Assembly: GCA_036936605.1 (NCBI GenBank)
Contig: JAUPFV010000005.1
Coordinates: forward strand, 8,082,345 to 8,146,344
Reading direction: 5' to 3'
DNA: 64,000 bases
Source: Limnanthes douglasii subsp. nivea
Taxonomy: Eukaryota > Streptophyta > Magnoliopsida > Brassicales > Limnanthaceae
Shown: positions 11,959-24,451 of the stretch, one piece after another
Layout of the letters: each line of letters begins with the position of its first letter
Numbering within the stretch: position 1 is the first letter of the stretch
The notes under the pieces: model-generated
The model's database searches: none
Told to the model about the DNA's origin: nothing
The model's input: the letters and a program-made list of their open reading frames with translations, nothing else
Program-made: the position numbers and the translations under genes

Positions 11959-14900
11959 TCACTCATCAGAGTCCGAGTCTATGGAAAGATACAAGCGGGG
12001 TCTCACTGAACGCTTCTGCCGCGGAAATGAGAAAGGGCTCTCCGATCTTTTCTGACTTGGCTTGTCATATCTAGAATCATTCATACCCAGAAGTAAAGAA
12101 GCTGCAATAGCAATCAGTGGAAACAATCTTCAAGACCTAACCATATAAAACTATTACTTCTAATTATAAAGATCTAACCATAGCTAAAGGAATATGAAAT
12201 TCCATGAGAAGGTCCACAACATTGGCCTTATTGCAGCTATAAAAGAGCAATTTGGATCATAGCTTGCCTTTTTCTATCTTATGAAAATAGAAATAAAAGG
12301 CAAGGGGCTGAGATCTAATCTATAAAAAGTCGTTGTCCAAAATAAAAGAAAGCTAACACCTTCTTAAGTTTGTAGGTCCTAAAATCCTGTTTTAAGCCAA
12401 AACAACACAAATTCTTTTTAAGCTTGTAAGTCCTAGAATGCTTGTTTTAAGCCAAAAGTAGACATAAAACAATGGAGAAGATAAAACCATTCACTATTTA
12501 AAATTTAACTAAAGTTAAATGCACAAACCATTATCAGTCATTGAATCCATTGCACCATTAGTGGATGGCCTTTGTTGGTTGGAATTTAGTCCAGCTGCTG
12601 CTGCCGAAGACGACTCACCACGACCTCCAGCAGCGCTATCACCAACCCTAAGGGATATCCAGTCATCAGAGCTGAGCCCATTTGAGATATCACCTTGATC
12701 TCTCAAACGAGACTGCGCTGCTGCGTCCGAATCCCTTGGTGGAAGAAACATCTGAAGAGAAGGATCATCTCCACCATATGGTAAGGTATTATCCACCAAA
12801 CTGTCATTTATGTCTGTATCAGAACCACCAAAAGAACCTGGGAGTAAAGGTGCAGGCATCAGAGAAGTTTCTGGTTCAACCAAGAACCCATTCATTGGTG
12901 AGCAATTCACAGGACCGTGATGCAAATCAACTAAGGCATCTGAGGCATGAACATCTGAAGTAAATAGCTGGAAACCTGGACCTCCTTGGTTTACAGGATG
13001 TGGCCAAAGGGGCATCCCAAATTCATCCATATTTGAATTAAAATGACCCAAACAAGAAGTAGTACCAGTTCCAAGATTAGGATCATCAGGATAAGAATCT
13101 GCCATACTAGAAGGGATAACTGCAAAGTTAACCACTCCTTCACTTCGACTACCATTGTAGGCAGGTTCACTTCGACTGCCATTGTAGGCAGGTTCACTTC
13201 GACTGCCGTTGTAGGCAGGTTCAGAAGGTATCTGCATATCTGTCTCTTCTTCTGAATCACTTAAAACGATAATTTCTGCATTTCCAGATGGTGCAGATAG
13301 ACGAAATTCATATGCTGAACCAATATTCAATGACATTGAATCAGGCTCACCGCCATTACTTGGGAAATCGAATGGAGTACCACCATCCTGATTTACACTT
13401 GCATCTTCACCATCCCTACCACTTCCAGTAGCACTACTACTCATTGGGATAACTTTTGGATCATGTGTTGTAAGCCTTTCTTGAACCTTATTACCAGAAG
13501 ATAACGTGTTAACATCTTCAGGTTTACTTACTTCCCATAACCCATTTCGATTTTTCTTGATCCCAAGCTTCAAGCCAGTATTGGTATGTCCTTCTGAGAA
13601 GCATTCTTGCTTAACATGCTCTATTGTTGTCTCCACTCTCGGCTTCACTTCAAGAGGGAGACAAAGAGTGCCCTTAGGGGAGTGCCAGTGCACAAGATCC
13701 CCAAGTTCTCTACGTTCAATTTCAGTTTTAAACTTCACACGCCAAGAACCATCAGGCTTCAACTCTACATCAGTCACATCTTCTCCACAGTGTCTCATCT
13801 GGATGTTCAATAGTAAAAAAAACACAGAAAATGAATTTATAAGCTCAAGTGTACTATCCATACATATTCAGGGATCTACAACAGGCTACCTTCGATGTGA
13901 TGAGGTTGAAATAAGGATCGATAATCACATTCTCCAACGAGTAGTTTTTGAGACAGGTAGGGCATTGCCACTGCAGTCACCAGAAGACATAGCTCAACAA
14001 CAATGAAAAATCATGAGAGGAAATAAACAGTCTGTATAATACAGAGGCTTGCCTTTCTAGATCGCTGATTCAGTTCCACAAAAACTTCAAGATCAAAACA
14101 TCCCATATGAGCACAGGGTTTAAATCTTCCAGCAACTTTCATCCTTGAGCCACTCATCTACAAAAAATACAAAGACACCAAATTACTCTAAATATCAGCG
14201 TGCAACATGTAAAAGTCATAAGCAAATTAGCAAATCACCAAGCGCGCCAAAAGTACAAACTTGCTCTCAGATAAATAATAGCTGCATCAGAGTCAAACTT
14301 AATAAGAAGAAAAACTCTTCAATCCAGTCCAAAATCACATAGAACCCATCTATCATAAATTTACAAGACCAACTTATACAATTGTGTCCTTGAGACTAAA
14401 ACTTAATCCTGCTTCCAAATTAATTGCTCTAGACTTCCCGTTATATAGCCCTATTACTATCCTGAAACCTGTTATCGATGCTTGTGAAAACACATCTATT
14501 ACAAACATGCAAGCAAGGAGTTAAAGAAAACAAAAATACTAGGACAGCAATAGCTACTAGTCTCGACTCGCAGACCAATAGCTCAGATAATGAATATACA
14601 TTTTTTCCGAAACTCTAAAAATGACTTACAGGGCAACGGAGATTGATAACGAAATTCTCCGCTACAACTTCAACATCGCTATCACTATCCGCATTATCAG
14701 CTGCATTGGAACCCGAAACACGGGATACCCGAGCGAGAGCATCCTCAAAGCGCTCACCGTCTGCCTCCTTAGGAATCATGTTAAGAATCTAGGTGCCAAT
14801 GAAAGAAAGCATAACCATGAACAAAAGAATCTCACTCTAATATCAAATAAAATATTTGACACAAAAAAGATTTAGAAGAAAGCTCAATTCTGAGAATCAG

Positions 14901-17900
14901 TTGAAACCAAATGAGTGTTTATTGAGTGTACGACAATGATCAAAAGAAGTTAGATGTATATGAGAAAATGTTTCAGCCAACATAGAAGTTAAGTCTCTAA
15001 GATGTCAATCAGTAAGTTTCATACAAATATTAAACATGGAGACCTAAAAATCGTTCTGTTATTCCATTTGGATTACCTGCTGAACAGTTCGCCGCTTTAC
15101 AATTCTAACCCCTAAACAAAATACCCGAGCATCACAACCGGTTAAGGAAATCTTGTTAATTCCATCCTTTATGCAAGGTGTAATCTGTCGAAAGAAATCG
15201 AAACAATTAAGTAACCAAACAAAAAAAGCAATGCAAATATGCAACATAACACATTTAGACACTATCCGGTAACAAATGGAGAAATGAGAGAGAGGAGTTG
15301 AGGGCAAAAGATATGGTCGATGCGAGAGAGATAAAGAGCTCACAATTGGCCCATCATCACGGCCATTAGCTCCTAGGAGTTGGGAGCCAGGTCGATTAAT
15401 AGCACGGACAGGCACACCTGAAGAAAAGTCATGGAAATTTCTATCAGAGCAATGAATGTAGCAGATGTATGTCTATTTAGGAATCTGGTATTAAAAAAAT
15501 TAAGAAAGACACAATAGCCACCAGTAACACGAACCAAAAATTCTGAATAAATGAAATTAACATACCATTGACTTGCAGCTCAGCATATTGTGGCCACTGC
15601 ATCCTAAATGTAACTTTGTCATTCAAAAGCATACACCAGGCCTAAAATAAGGTAGCAATATCAACCATCAGCACAACTATACATAATTGAAATGTGTTTA
15701 CCCATCCATAATTTAGTAGGTATCGAACCTGAACATCATATTCTGGTAGTGCAACTAAGTCCTTGTCTACCCTCGTGATTTGAAATGTTCTCTCCACAGT
15801 CTGTACTGGGTTTGAACTGGATTTTTTCCGAAGTTAGGATTAAAAAATGTAAATGTAGAACAATAGAAACTAAAATATACTGCATATGGAGTTTCTTAAT
15901 TAAATGACTTAAAGCAGAGTTTAGTGAGGAAATTGTACAACCAAACTCGAAGTTGTTAGTGTGACAAATACATTAACCACATTAACAGAAGCAAGCATTA
16001 ACACACAACGTTTGGACCCCAACTACAAATGACTAAGAAACAACATATGCTGGAGAGGACCAAAAACTTCACCTCAATTCCTTAAGCTATGTATATATAC
16101 CTTTTATAATAAATTTGTCTGAACCCCAAATTAAAAGCCATTTTTCAAAGAGAAATGACCAATGAAACAGTACGAGCTAGACTTAGATACCCCTTTATTT
16201 TAGATCGAGAACTATTAATATGGCATCAATGACCAGATCATTGGCATACTATTAATCTCTCTAGTTAGTTATCCAAGAGGAATATAATTATATTAGTGAA
16301 GATTAAATCATAGGCAAACAGATGATACAAATATGACTCCAGGGAAACAGCTAGCCATAACATCAAGAATTAGAACAAAATGAAAATTTATAAAAAGGAA
16401 GTTTTAACATGAAATATTATATAAAAAGTTAATAAGGAGGTTGGCACAAATATGCAAGTATGCCAGCCGATAAGAATCTCAAAGTACAGCAACCAGAAAC
16501 AAGATTGAGAGCATACCCATCAGTTGGAACGCTTGTAGTGATCAGCTTCACTGGACATAAAGGATGTGACACCGTAGACCAGAAACTGTACATAAAAAAA
16601 CATTTTTACAGAATATTAGAACATGCAGATAGTGGTCACGTCACAGGGTTGATATCAGAAAGTTAAAATCAGAGAATAAACATCCAATTTCAACAAGGGG
16701 CAAAATAATGTTCAAATAATATACGAGCAGTTAATTTATGTAGCACTCTTAATTCTTCAATGAATAAATATAAGAAGTTCTACCAATCCAGCACCAGCAA
16801 CCAAAACATAAAGACAAAGCAATAATGTTCATATTTCTCTTTCAATAACCTTCCCATTTTTCTTCAATTTATACTTCAACTTCAAGGGCAGAAAGCTTTC
16901 GTACATTCATAGTACGCTCCTTTGGTAAAACTGAATTATTTCACTAGAATTTGAACATAAACAAGCTTGTATTTTGACATATTCTAGATTTCATATTCTT
17001 GAATCTAACAGCTTAAACATGTTATTAAGCATTTAAAGATTGCTCTATCCTACAACAAAACTTTACAATGAAGCATATAACAAACATAAACATGTTACAA
17101 CATTCCATAAACTGATTAATCAATGCAAAGGCTTGAATGCATTAATAAGCGGACCAGAAAAACAGATTCTTTAGCTTTTCAGTTATCAGCTCTGATTATT
17201 CTTATCTAATAATAGCCCAACAGACTAGCCTTTCTATCACAAAAACCAGGACAACAACCTTCTTACTTTAGTGATAAAAGAAAGTGTGTACCAAGGTGGC
17301 CTAAGATTACAGCATGAAATTCAGCCAAACTCAAGCATAAAGATCTCGAATTCAAATCGCGTTACAGTCATAAGGTATAAATGTACATAAAAAATTCTAC
17401 ATCAAGATCACCGCACATACAATGTATCTGAAAGACTATAGAAGCTACACAAGAGTTCAGCCTAAAATAATAAGCCAATTACACCACATGAAGCAAATTA
17501 ATAAATCGCTTTAAGCTGCGCAAACCAATTTGATAAAGGGGAAAAGAGCCTCCTCATTGTTTTCTCTTTTTGAATCGGAAAGGGGGAGAAGTTTAAATAA
17601 AATGAAAATTAGCTTTCCGACAAGGCAATGCAAAATACCAAAAGCATAAGCTTCCTAGGGCAGTAAGTGGAAAAATATCATGATTGATAAACAATTTACA
17701 TAAAAAAATAGAATAGATACATACGGGTCAGCTCGGCTAAGTCGGCATAGCTCACAGTAAAATAAGTCTGGAAGTGGAGGGGTTCCTTCAGTAGGTTTCT
17801 CTGGTATAATAACACAACTCATGTGCTGCCAGACAAGGCACTTTATATCCTCACACTGCACATGTTGAAGGATATGCAAAGAGCATCAAGATCACAATAT

Positions 17901-20900
17901 CCAAAAACTTCAAATCAGTTGAAACTTGTAAGTAACATATAAATTATCTGAAATGAGAGGGAAATACACACAACCAAAATGATTATGTTAATTTATAAGA
18001 CAGAAAGATATACATCTTCATACAAGGAAGAACTGCAACTACATAACATAGCAAATGAGTGACTGCATTAGACAGATTTGAAGCAAAAAGAGAGGGGAAA
18101 ATACAGTTACGTCAAATAACCTTAATCATCGACTCTGTTTCCAACGTGCTTCCACACAAACAGCGAATTTTCATATCTTGGGAAGTATCATCAACCTCGC
18201 CTTTGATCTTCACATCACTACTAGTTGAACCACCCTGCCCTTTTGATGCTAAATCATTTGCCCCAGATACTTGCATCTTTCTGCAGTTGAAAGAAAGCAA
18301 TGATGTTGGAAGTACCAAGATAAATCACAATCACAAAGCACATTCCAAACAAGTTGAAGTAGATTGAATCTTTAGAATCCTTCGAAGGCAATAATTTTAG
18401 ATCTCCGAGATCCAAATAACATTCAAACTATAACCTATTGTGCTCAAATTGAATTTCAAAGATGATTCTTCTGATCTGACTCTTTGACTTTAGCTCAAGA
18501 TTAATTTTATTAAAACAAAAAAGTGCTAAGATTATATAAGTGTATGCAAGTTCTACTGCTCCGATACTCGGATAGTCTAGAATAACTCAAACTGTTAGGG
18601 AAAACAAAAGTAAAACAAGACTCAATCATACAAAAATACCTGTATGTATCATCTACTAGTTTTGCAACCTCTTCCTTCCCCACGACACTCTTCTTTGACC
18701 ACATCTTTGAGGCGGCTGGAGAAAAGGAATGATAAAAGAGAAGTATCAGAAAGGGTTTTATTGAGCTGCACTGATTTGTTACTACTTATACGGGCTATAA
18801 TTGCACTTCTTCAGAAAACAGCCCATGACATAAGCTTGGGTCAAGTAGAGCCAAAGCCCAGTCACAAAACAGAACGGAGGGCCGGTAGTCAAACATTTAA
18901 CAAGATAGAACAGGTTTGACGACAGCACTAGCCCACACCCGAAGCCTAGGTAGTCAAACATTTAGCTCCGACTATTCGTAAAAAGGGCGATTCAAAAGAT
19001 ACTTCATAATGAATCAGGAAATCATGGGCCAATACATTTAAAAATGAAGATGCTAACATATCCGGTAGATCATAGTATCTTTTATCCTTAGATAATTTTG
19101 TAATGACTTTTGAGAGTCTCATTATAAGTAGACCCTCCCATTAAATCAAAAGACCGAATAATTTTCTTAAGCTAAACTCTTTAAAGATTCGGGCAACCAA
19201 ATTGCACGACATTAACTACCATCGAATGTTTCAGACAGCATGCAATATAGTTAGTATTAGGATTACCTTGTTCATCAGAGAGAATGGTCAATATGCGATC
19301 GACAAGATCCTACAATCAAGAAAAATAACCTTGTCAAAGAAATCTATTTCCAATTGACCCAAATCAGAAACACAAAATGACAAAATGAAGGGAAAGATCC
19401 TAGCAGTCACAAGCTTAAAATTTAGGCAGAACCAATGGACTAATAAGCTTTAGACATTAATTCCATCTTGTATAACTGAGCTAAAAGTTCAACAGATCAA
19501 GATCTGTCATCTAAGTTCTTATTTGATGCCTTCATGTACAAGTTGGAAAATAATATACGTAATTTTGTCAGCAAGATAGCATAGCTAATAAGGTAAAAGT
19601 AGAGGAAATTATACAAAAAATGGACTCAAAGTTCCAAGCAAAAAAATTAAAATACTTGGCAGTGCAAAAGGACAAAAACCGTCAATTGTCATCATTTCAC
19701 CAACGTTCCAGCCGTCGAACAATCATAAACATAATTATAATCAACCAAGTAATCATATCGAAGTAGTAAACAATATAAAGAGGAAATCAAATTCCTTACT
19801 TGCTTTTTCCCCTGCTTCGAAAGTCCCAATTGAGTGAGCACATCCTTGAGCTCTTTTATCCGGAAATATGTTAGCTTTTCCTGCAAGAGTTGCAATTTTT
19901 CATCAACTATTTTACCAACACTTCTAATATAAATTTACGTCGAACTTTCAATACATCGGTATGAACAATGATGGTATCAGAAAGTTTAAAACCTGAAGGA
20001 AGGGAATGCAGCAGGCTCATTGAGACGCACAAACAAATGCATGTTGTAGACAATGTATAGTAAATAAACTATTAAACCTTCGATTTTACATTCTACCTAA
20101 CTCTAGTAATCTCCTTCTATATACATTTCGAATAAGCTGAGTTATGCTACATTGCTACTCATCAATATAAGTCTATATTATATAGACAAGTTTACATGCA
20201 TATGCGAAGAACAACTTGTGTAGAACCTAACGAGGGAGATCCAAATTGTGTGTCGGCTAAATCCAAAACCGATTAGCATAGCTGTCAAATCGTGTGTCGA
20301 TTTTATTTATTCCCCCGCACTGTATTGCTGAACGAATTGTAAGGTGTCACGTTAATTAAATCCCTAATATTTATAGATATATAAGATAGATTATTTTGAA
20401 ATCAAAAAGCAAAATCGTCAGAAAACATTAATAATCCTCATAACCCACTAAATCATCGAGGCATCCACCAACTTATTTTCACGAGTAGTAACTCTTGTAA
20501 CGAAATTTAATTTGGATTGAACTTATGATCCAAATACAAAGACAAGAAGGGTAGGAAAGAAAAGAAAAGTGAGTTAGTCTGTTTTGAAAGCAATATATAA
20601 AAAAATACTTTATTGAATTTGAGAAAATAAAACACTTTTTTACCATAAATCCAAAACAGCATTGAAGGACAGTATATTTAAGAAAGTTGCTTTTTGGGAT
20701 ATTAACATACTTCAGACTCATGTGAAATTAATGTAAAATATCGTGATACGTAGCGCTAGGTAAGTAAATCGCACTACTACAATTGGGTATTAAATCGAGA
20801 TATGTATCACCTGGCATGAAATCGCGATACGTATCACCTGGCATGAAACCGCGATACGTATCACCTGGCATGAAATCGCGATACGTATCACCTGGCATGA

Positions 20901-21674
20901 AATCGCGATACGTATCACGTGGCATGAAATCGCGATACGTATGAAATCGCGAAACATATGGCATGGTACGGTATCGATATATATTGTTGGGACGAGATCG
21001 CGATGTGTATCGCTGGGGTATGTAAATCGCAATAGATATCGTATATCGTGATAGACGGAATCATGATAATATCCCTCGACATGAAGATCGCAGTAGTTAT
21101 TGCAGCTTATGGGTATCACGATAGTATCCGTCGACATAAAGATAGCGTGCTATTTACGGAAATAACAACGATAGTATCCGTCGACATAAAGATACTGTGC
21201 TCTTTACGGAAATAACAACGATAGCATCCGTTCAACATAAAGATACCGTGCTCTTTACGGAAACAGCAGTACATTTCGCAATTTTGACAGCTAAAACATA
21301 AAAAGACTTAGCTCACTGCACTAATCATAAGTGAACAAAACCCTACTTCAAAATCAAGACACACACCACTACATCAAAAAAATAACTTTTTCATAAAATT
21401 CCAAATCTCCGACTTCTTTTCCTAATCTTCACCCAGCCTAATTTCCACTAGACAGATCCAAGCTAGTAGAGCTTGCTAATCGACAATAACAAACCGACCT
21501 AGCTATTTCTGAGCTACTTCAGCAAAAATTATCCTCAAACACTTGATATACTATACGTATGAAATCGATATCCAACTACACAAACTATAGCACCAAGCAA
21601 CAAGAGTAATTCATTCATCACTAAAAATGACTATAAAGTAAGTAAAATACCTTGCAATTAGCCACCAAATCCAT
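11959..21674 (-). CDS. SIZ1: SIZ1-type E3 SUMO-protein ligase (16 coding exons, 895 aa)
   Basis: Nuclear PIAS-family ligase that promotes transfer of SUMO from the E2 SCE1 to targets; in plants it acts in phosphate, temperature, hormone and defence responses. Coding exons, - strand: 21651-21674, 19800-19880, 19267-19309, 18640-18715, 18121-18280, 17725-17855, 16517-16585, 15729-15816, 15566-15641, 15344-15417, 15077-15184, 14630-14788, 14053-14157, 13890-13970, 12529-13798, 11959-12101. They total 2688 bases and keep one frame; all donors are GT except exon 13 (GC). Domains: SAP about 9-50 ([15 protein letters not shown]); PHD 115-165 with C115, C117, C129, C134, H139, C142, C162 and C165; PINIT region about 180-320; SP-RING about 362-404 (C378, H380, C383, C401, C404); [13 protein letters not shown] at 601-610. 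The C-terminus is IDSDSDE. Arabidopsis SIZ1 is 884 aa, so the length fits. No lesion was seen, so it is probably functional. Exon limits are inferred from splice sites and frame. Confidence 0.96.
13145..13225 (-). repeat. Coding 27-bp tandem triplication in SIZ1 exon 15
   Basis: Three nearly identical 27-bp units encode SEPAYNGSR three times (residues 617-643), seven residues after the [13 protein letters not shown]. The units differ by only a few bases, so expansion is recent, and the frame is kept. In Arabidopsis SIZ1 the corresponding stretch has a single PAYSG-like motif. Confidence 0.9.
14051..14053 (-). other. Non-canonical GC splice donor of SIZ1 intron 13
   Basis: Exon 13 ends ...CTAGAAAG and the intron starts GCAAGC. 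The exon must end here to keep the frame into the exon beginning TGGCAATGCCC. AAG followed by GCAAG is the strong consensus of U2-type GC-AG introns. Confidence 0.85.
20798..20966. repeat. 27-bp minisatellite in SIZ1 intron 1
   Basis: About six units with consensus CGCGATACGTATCACCTGGC followed by ATGAAAT. The last units are shortened or diverged. It lies inside the 1770-bp first intron, so the open frames through it (DTYRDFMPG repeats) are not genes. Confidence 0.92.
21120..21270. repeat. 50-bp minisatellite in SIZ1 intron 1
   Basis: Three tandem 50-51-bp units start at 21120, 21170 and 21220. Each runs from GATAGYATCCG through CATAAAGATA and CTTTACGGAAA. Fainter related words (ATCGCGATA, GTATCG) link it to the 27-bp array upstream. 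Confidence 0.9.
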
Positions 21675-22050
21675 CTCTTCACGAAGAACACGAAGCAAAC
21701 GAAACTGAGTCCAATAAATATAACCTCAATTATATAAAATCAAGTCGAAAGCAAGCTTCACCCCATACGATCTCCAATAAGCAATCGATCTAACAAAACA
21801 TTGAAAACAAAACAAAATCAGTAAGCATCGTATGAAATGATAAACGTGAAACAAAAGAAATCGAATAACAATAACAAAACAGCAACAATCTAATCAAGCC
21901 AAATGAAAAGCAAAACCCTTAACCCTTACGGTGTGGTGTTTGGATAATCACAAACACTAAAAAGCAGAAGAAATATCTAGAAGAAGAATAGGGTTTCAAG
22001 TGTTGTGGGAAGAACGGAGACGGCTCTTCCTTCTCTCTCTAAATATTTTT
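21675..22050 (-). promoter_or_regulatory. SIZ1 5' UTR with probable leader intron, and core promoter
   Basis: Upstream of the start codon a canonical donor (ACACC followed by GTAAGG, G at 21929) and acceptor (CTCAG, ending at 21705) predict a leader intron of about 225 bp. Plant SIZ1 genes are known to have 5' UTR introns. A CT/GA-rich tract at about 22030-22040 is typical of plant leaders, and an AAATATTTA TATA-like element lies just upstream near 22041-22049. The transcription start is not determined. Confidence 0.5.
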
Positions 22051-22205
22051 TTGGGGGTTGGGGCGTTTCTTTTTGACCAAAGAGACCCATCCACAAGACG
22101 AACGATCACCCAAAAAAGGATCCGGACTTATCACCGATATATCAAATCCGGTTAATAAAACGTCATCACGTCCGGGTTTCGATTCAGTACGGTCACGTGC
22201 AATTT

Positions 22206-22352
22206 GGGTTTTGCCTTCTTAATTCCTTGGTTTCCTCCCAAACCAATGTATGTACTTGGCTTTTGTCATTAAATATTTGAGTTTGTATCCACAAAATCTG
22301 ATGCGGTCCGTTATTTAATATAATATTATAATATTGTGTCCACACTATTTGA
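22206..22352. repeat. SIZ1-upstream segment with a paralogue at 61.7 kb
   Basis: The stretch containing AAATATTTGAGTTTGTATC and CAAAATCTGAT reappears at about 61669-61828 in the same orientation with scattered differences. It lies 150-300 bp upstream of the inferred SIZ1 promoter. It could be a dispersed repeat or a duplicated promoter flank. Confidence 0.75.
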
Positions 22353-23689
22353 ATATTCATCTAAAATTATTCATAGTATATATAATAGTTAACTTTTTAA
22401 TTTTGCTTTTTAACTTTGCTTTTTAATTAGTTAGTATTAGTAATGATGAAGATTCTGTAACTATTGAAATGATTAGGATAAAAAGAAGTCAAATTCTTTT
22501 TGGGTTTTTTTAGTTTTTTTTAGTAATTAGAAAAAAATAAATATAATTTTTATTATTTTATAAGTTTTAATATTAATATAAAATAATATAAATATAAAAT
22601 AATAAAATGCTTACCAGTTTGAAACTTTATTAAAAATGATAGAAATATTAAAATTATAGAAAATCATGATTGCTGAATATTCATTATAAAGTAAAATATA
22701 AATTAAATGGCATAAAATATGATTATTGGTTAGTAATATGTATAAACTAAAATGGTAGTATTATAAACAAAATAATATGATAATACTAATAATTTACAGT
22801 ATTTATCATGCTGTATCTTTTACTTTTAAAATATACTTTAAAAATAATAGTCTATATATTCTTCGAACTATTAATATAATTAGATTATTTTATTTTTATA
22901 TTGTTATTTTAATTTTGTCTTCACGTTTTGTTGTTGTGTTGTATTGATGGATTAAGAGTCAACGGAATTTATGTTTATTTTATTATTTTTAAAGTTTTTT
23001 AATATTATATTTGTAAATGCATATAAGAATTCTCTTTAATATATTTATTTAATATATTTACAAGAATATGTTAATATATTGTTAAGTTATTCCGATCTAT
23101 GTTAAAAAAATTATTGACATATGAAAAAAGGTTTATCTATTTTTAAACGCCAGTCATCATATTGGTTTTATTGATGGATTATGTTTCATATATTTGTATA
23201 AATTATTTATTTATTTAATATATTTATTCATAAAAAATATTGCTAATAAAAGTTGTAAATAATTTGATGTTACACATCTAATAAGAATAACTAAGGTCTT
23301 AAAAAAATTGTTACATAAGTTTAGAAAAAAGAAGTAGGTATATATTCAAACAGTGTTTAACAAAAAATACAATGTTAAGTTTGCATATTTATATATTATT
23401 AAAAAAAGTTAAATGTTTTTAAATATATATGACTTGTAATGGTCAAATATTTTAATCATTTATTACCATATTTAAATATATATATATATATATATATATA
23501 ACACTAATTAAAATTTATTAAAGTTGGAAAAAATTTAATGATATATTCACATACATACAGTCTTTTCATAATTAATTAATTTATAATTTTATTTTCAAAT
23601 CTAATCCCATAAAAATATAAAATATATATTACATATTAAATTATACCTTTCCAAAAGATAACATTCTCTATTTGAATTTAAACTGTTGT
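22353..23689. other. AT-rich spacer between SIZ1 promoter and repeat array
   Basis: No gene or element core was recognised. The spacer is extremely AT-rich, with a TA microsatellite at 23476-23501. Weak resemblance to the array modules near the right end may mark a decayed additional copy. Confidence 0.5.
23476..23501. repeat. (TA)n microsatellite
   Basis: Run of about 26 bp of alternating AT. Confidence 0.9.
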
Positions 23690-24039
23690 ACACTAATACT
23701 TTGATTTGGATTTAGATATGGTTTTTGTTTTAAAAAACTTTAAAAATAAGCATGAAATTGAAGGAAAAAATTGGTTATAGACATTTTATAAAATAATATC
23801 GACTCTTTTTTTTTTTACATCCATCAAATAACGTTATATTGTAGTTCTTTTTATTATATTTTTGTTTAATTAAAATCTGATTCAATTTTTAAACAATTTT
23901 TCAATAGTGTTTGAATCCAAATTTGAAAAACAAGTTTGTTTGATCTTTTAAAATAAATATCACCTATATTATTTAAAAAACTATACGTAAATTTATATCA
24001 TGTCATATTTATTTAAAAATTAGCTTAAACATTTTTTTC

Positions 24040-24042
<3 letters not shown>

Positions 24043-24088
<46 letters not shown>
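24043..24088. repeat. (TA)n microsatellite
   Basis: About 46 bp of uninterrupted TA within module A1. The homologous site in segment B (near 33150) has only a short run, so it expanded after duplication. Confidence 0.95.
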
Positions 24089-24090
<2 letters not shown>

Positions 24091-24330
24091 TATTAGATAA
24101 TTGGATTTTTTACTTTAAAAATTTATTAAAAATAATAATTGATAATTTTTCGCATTTTATAATTGTTTTATACAATTTATAATAATACAGTTTTAATATT
24201 TTATATAAAATATATAGTCTTAATTTATCGAACTAAAATATTTAAATTATAGTTAACCAACAGAACAAATTAAAATCGTTAATGAAATTATAACCATGAG
24301 TAGTTGGAATTGGGTTATTGGATAAAATAC

Positions 24331-24451
24331 TAATAATGTAATGGTTTATATCATGTTAATAAACACTTCTCTAAACAAATCAAAATCAAAATATTAATAA
24401 TGTAATGGTTTATATCATGTTAATAAACACTTCTCTAAACAAATCAAAATC
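24331..24451. repeat. Recent 64-bp tandem duplication in module A1
   Basis: Two units start at 24331 and 24395 and are identical over about 57 bases, from TAATAATGTAATGG to CAAATCAAAATC. The homologous place in segment B (about 33425-33480) has one copy. Confidence 0.93.

Noticed and set aside
13506..14006. + strand open frame of 166 codons
   Set aside because: Antisense to SIZ1 exons 14-15; the - strand product is clearly conserved.
20728..21137. Open frames of [13 protein letters not shown] repeats
   Set aside because: They are translations of the intronic minisatellite; a repeat length divisible by three keeps frames open without coding.
21120..21270. CRISPR-like spaced repeats
   Set aside because: Units are head-to-tail without unique spacers, and the DNA is plant nuclear.
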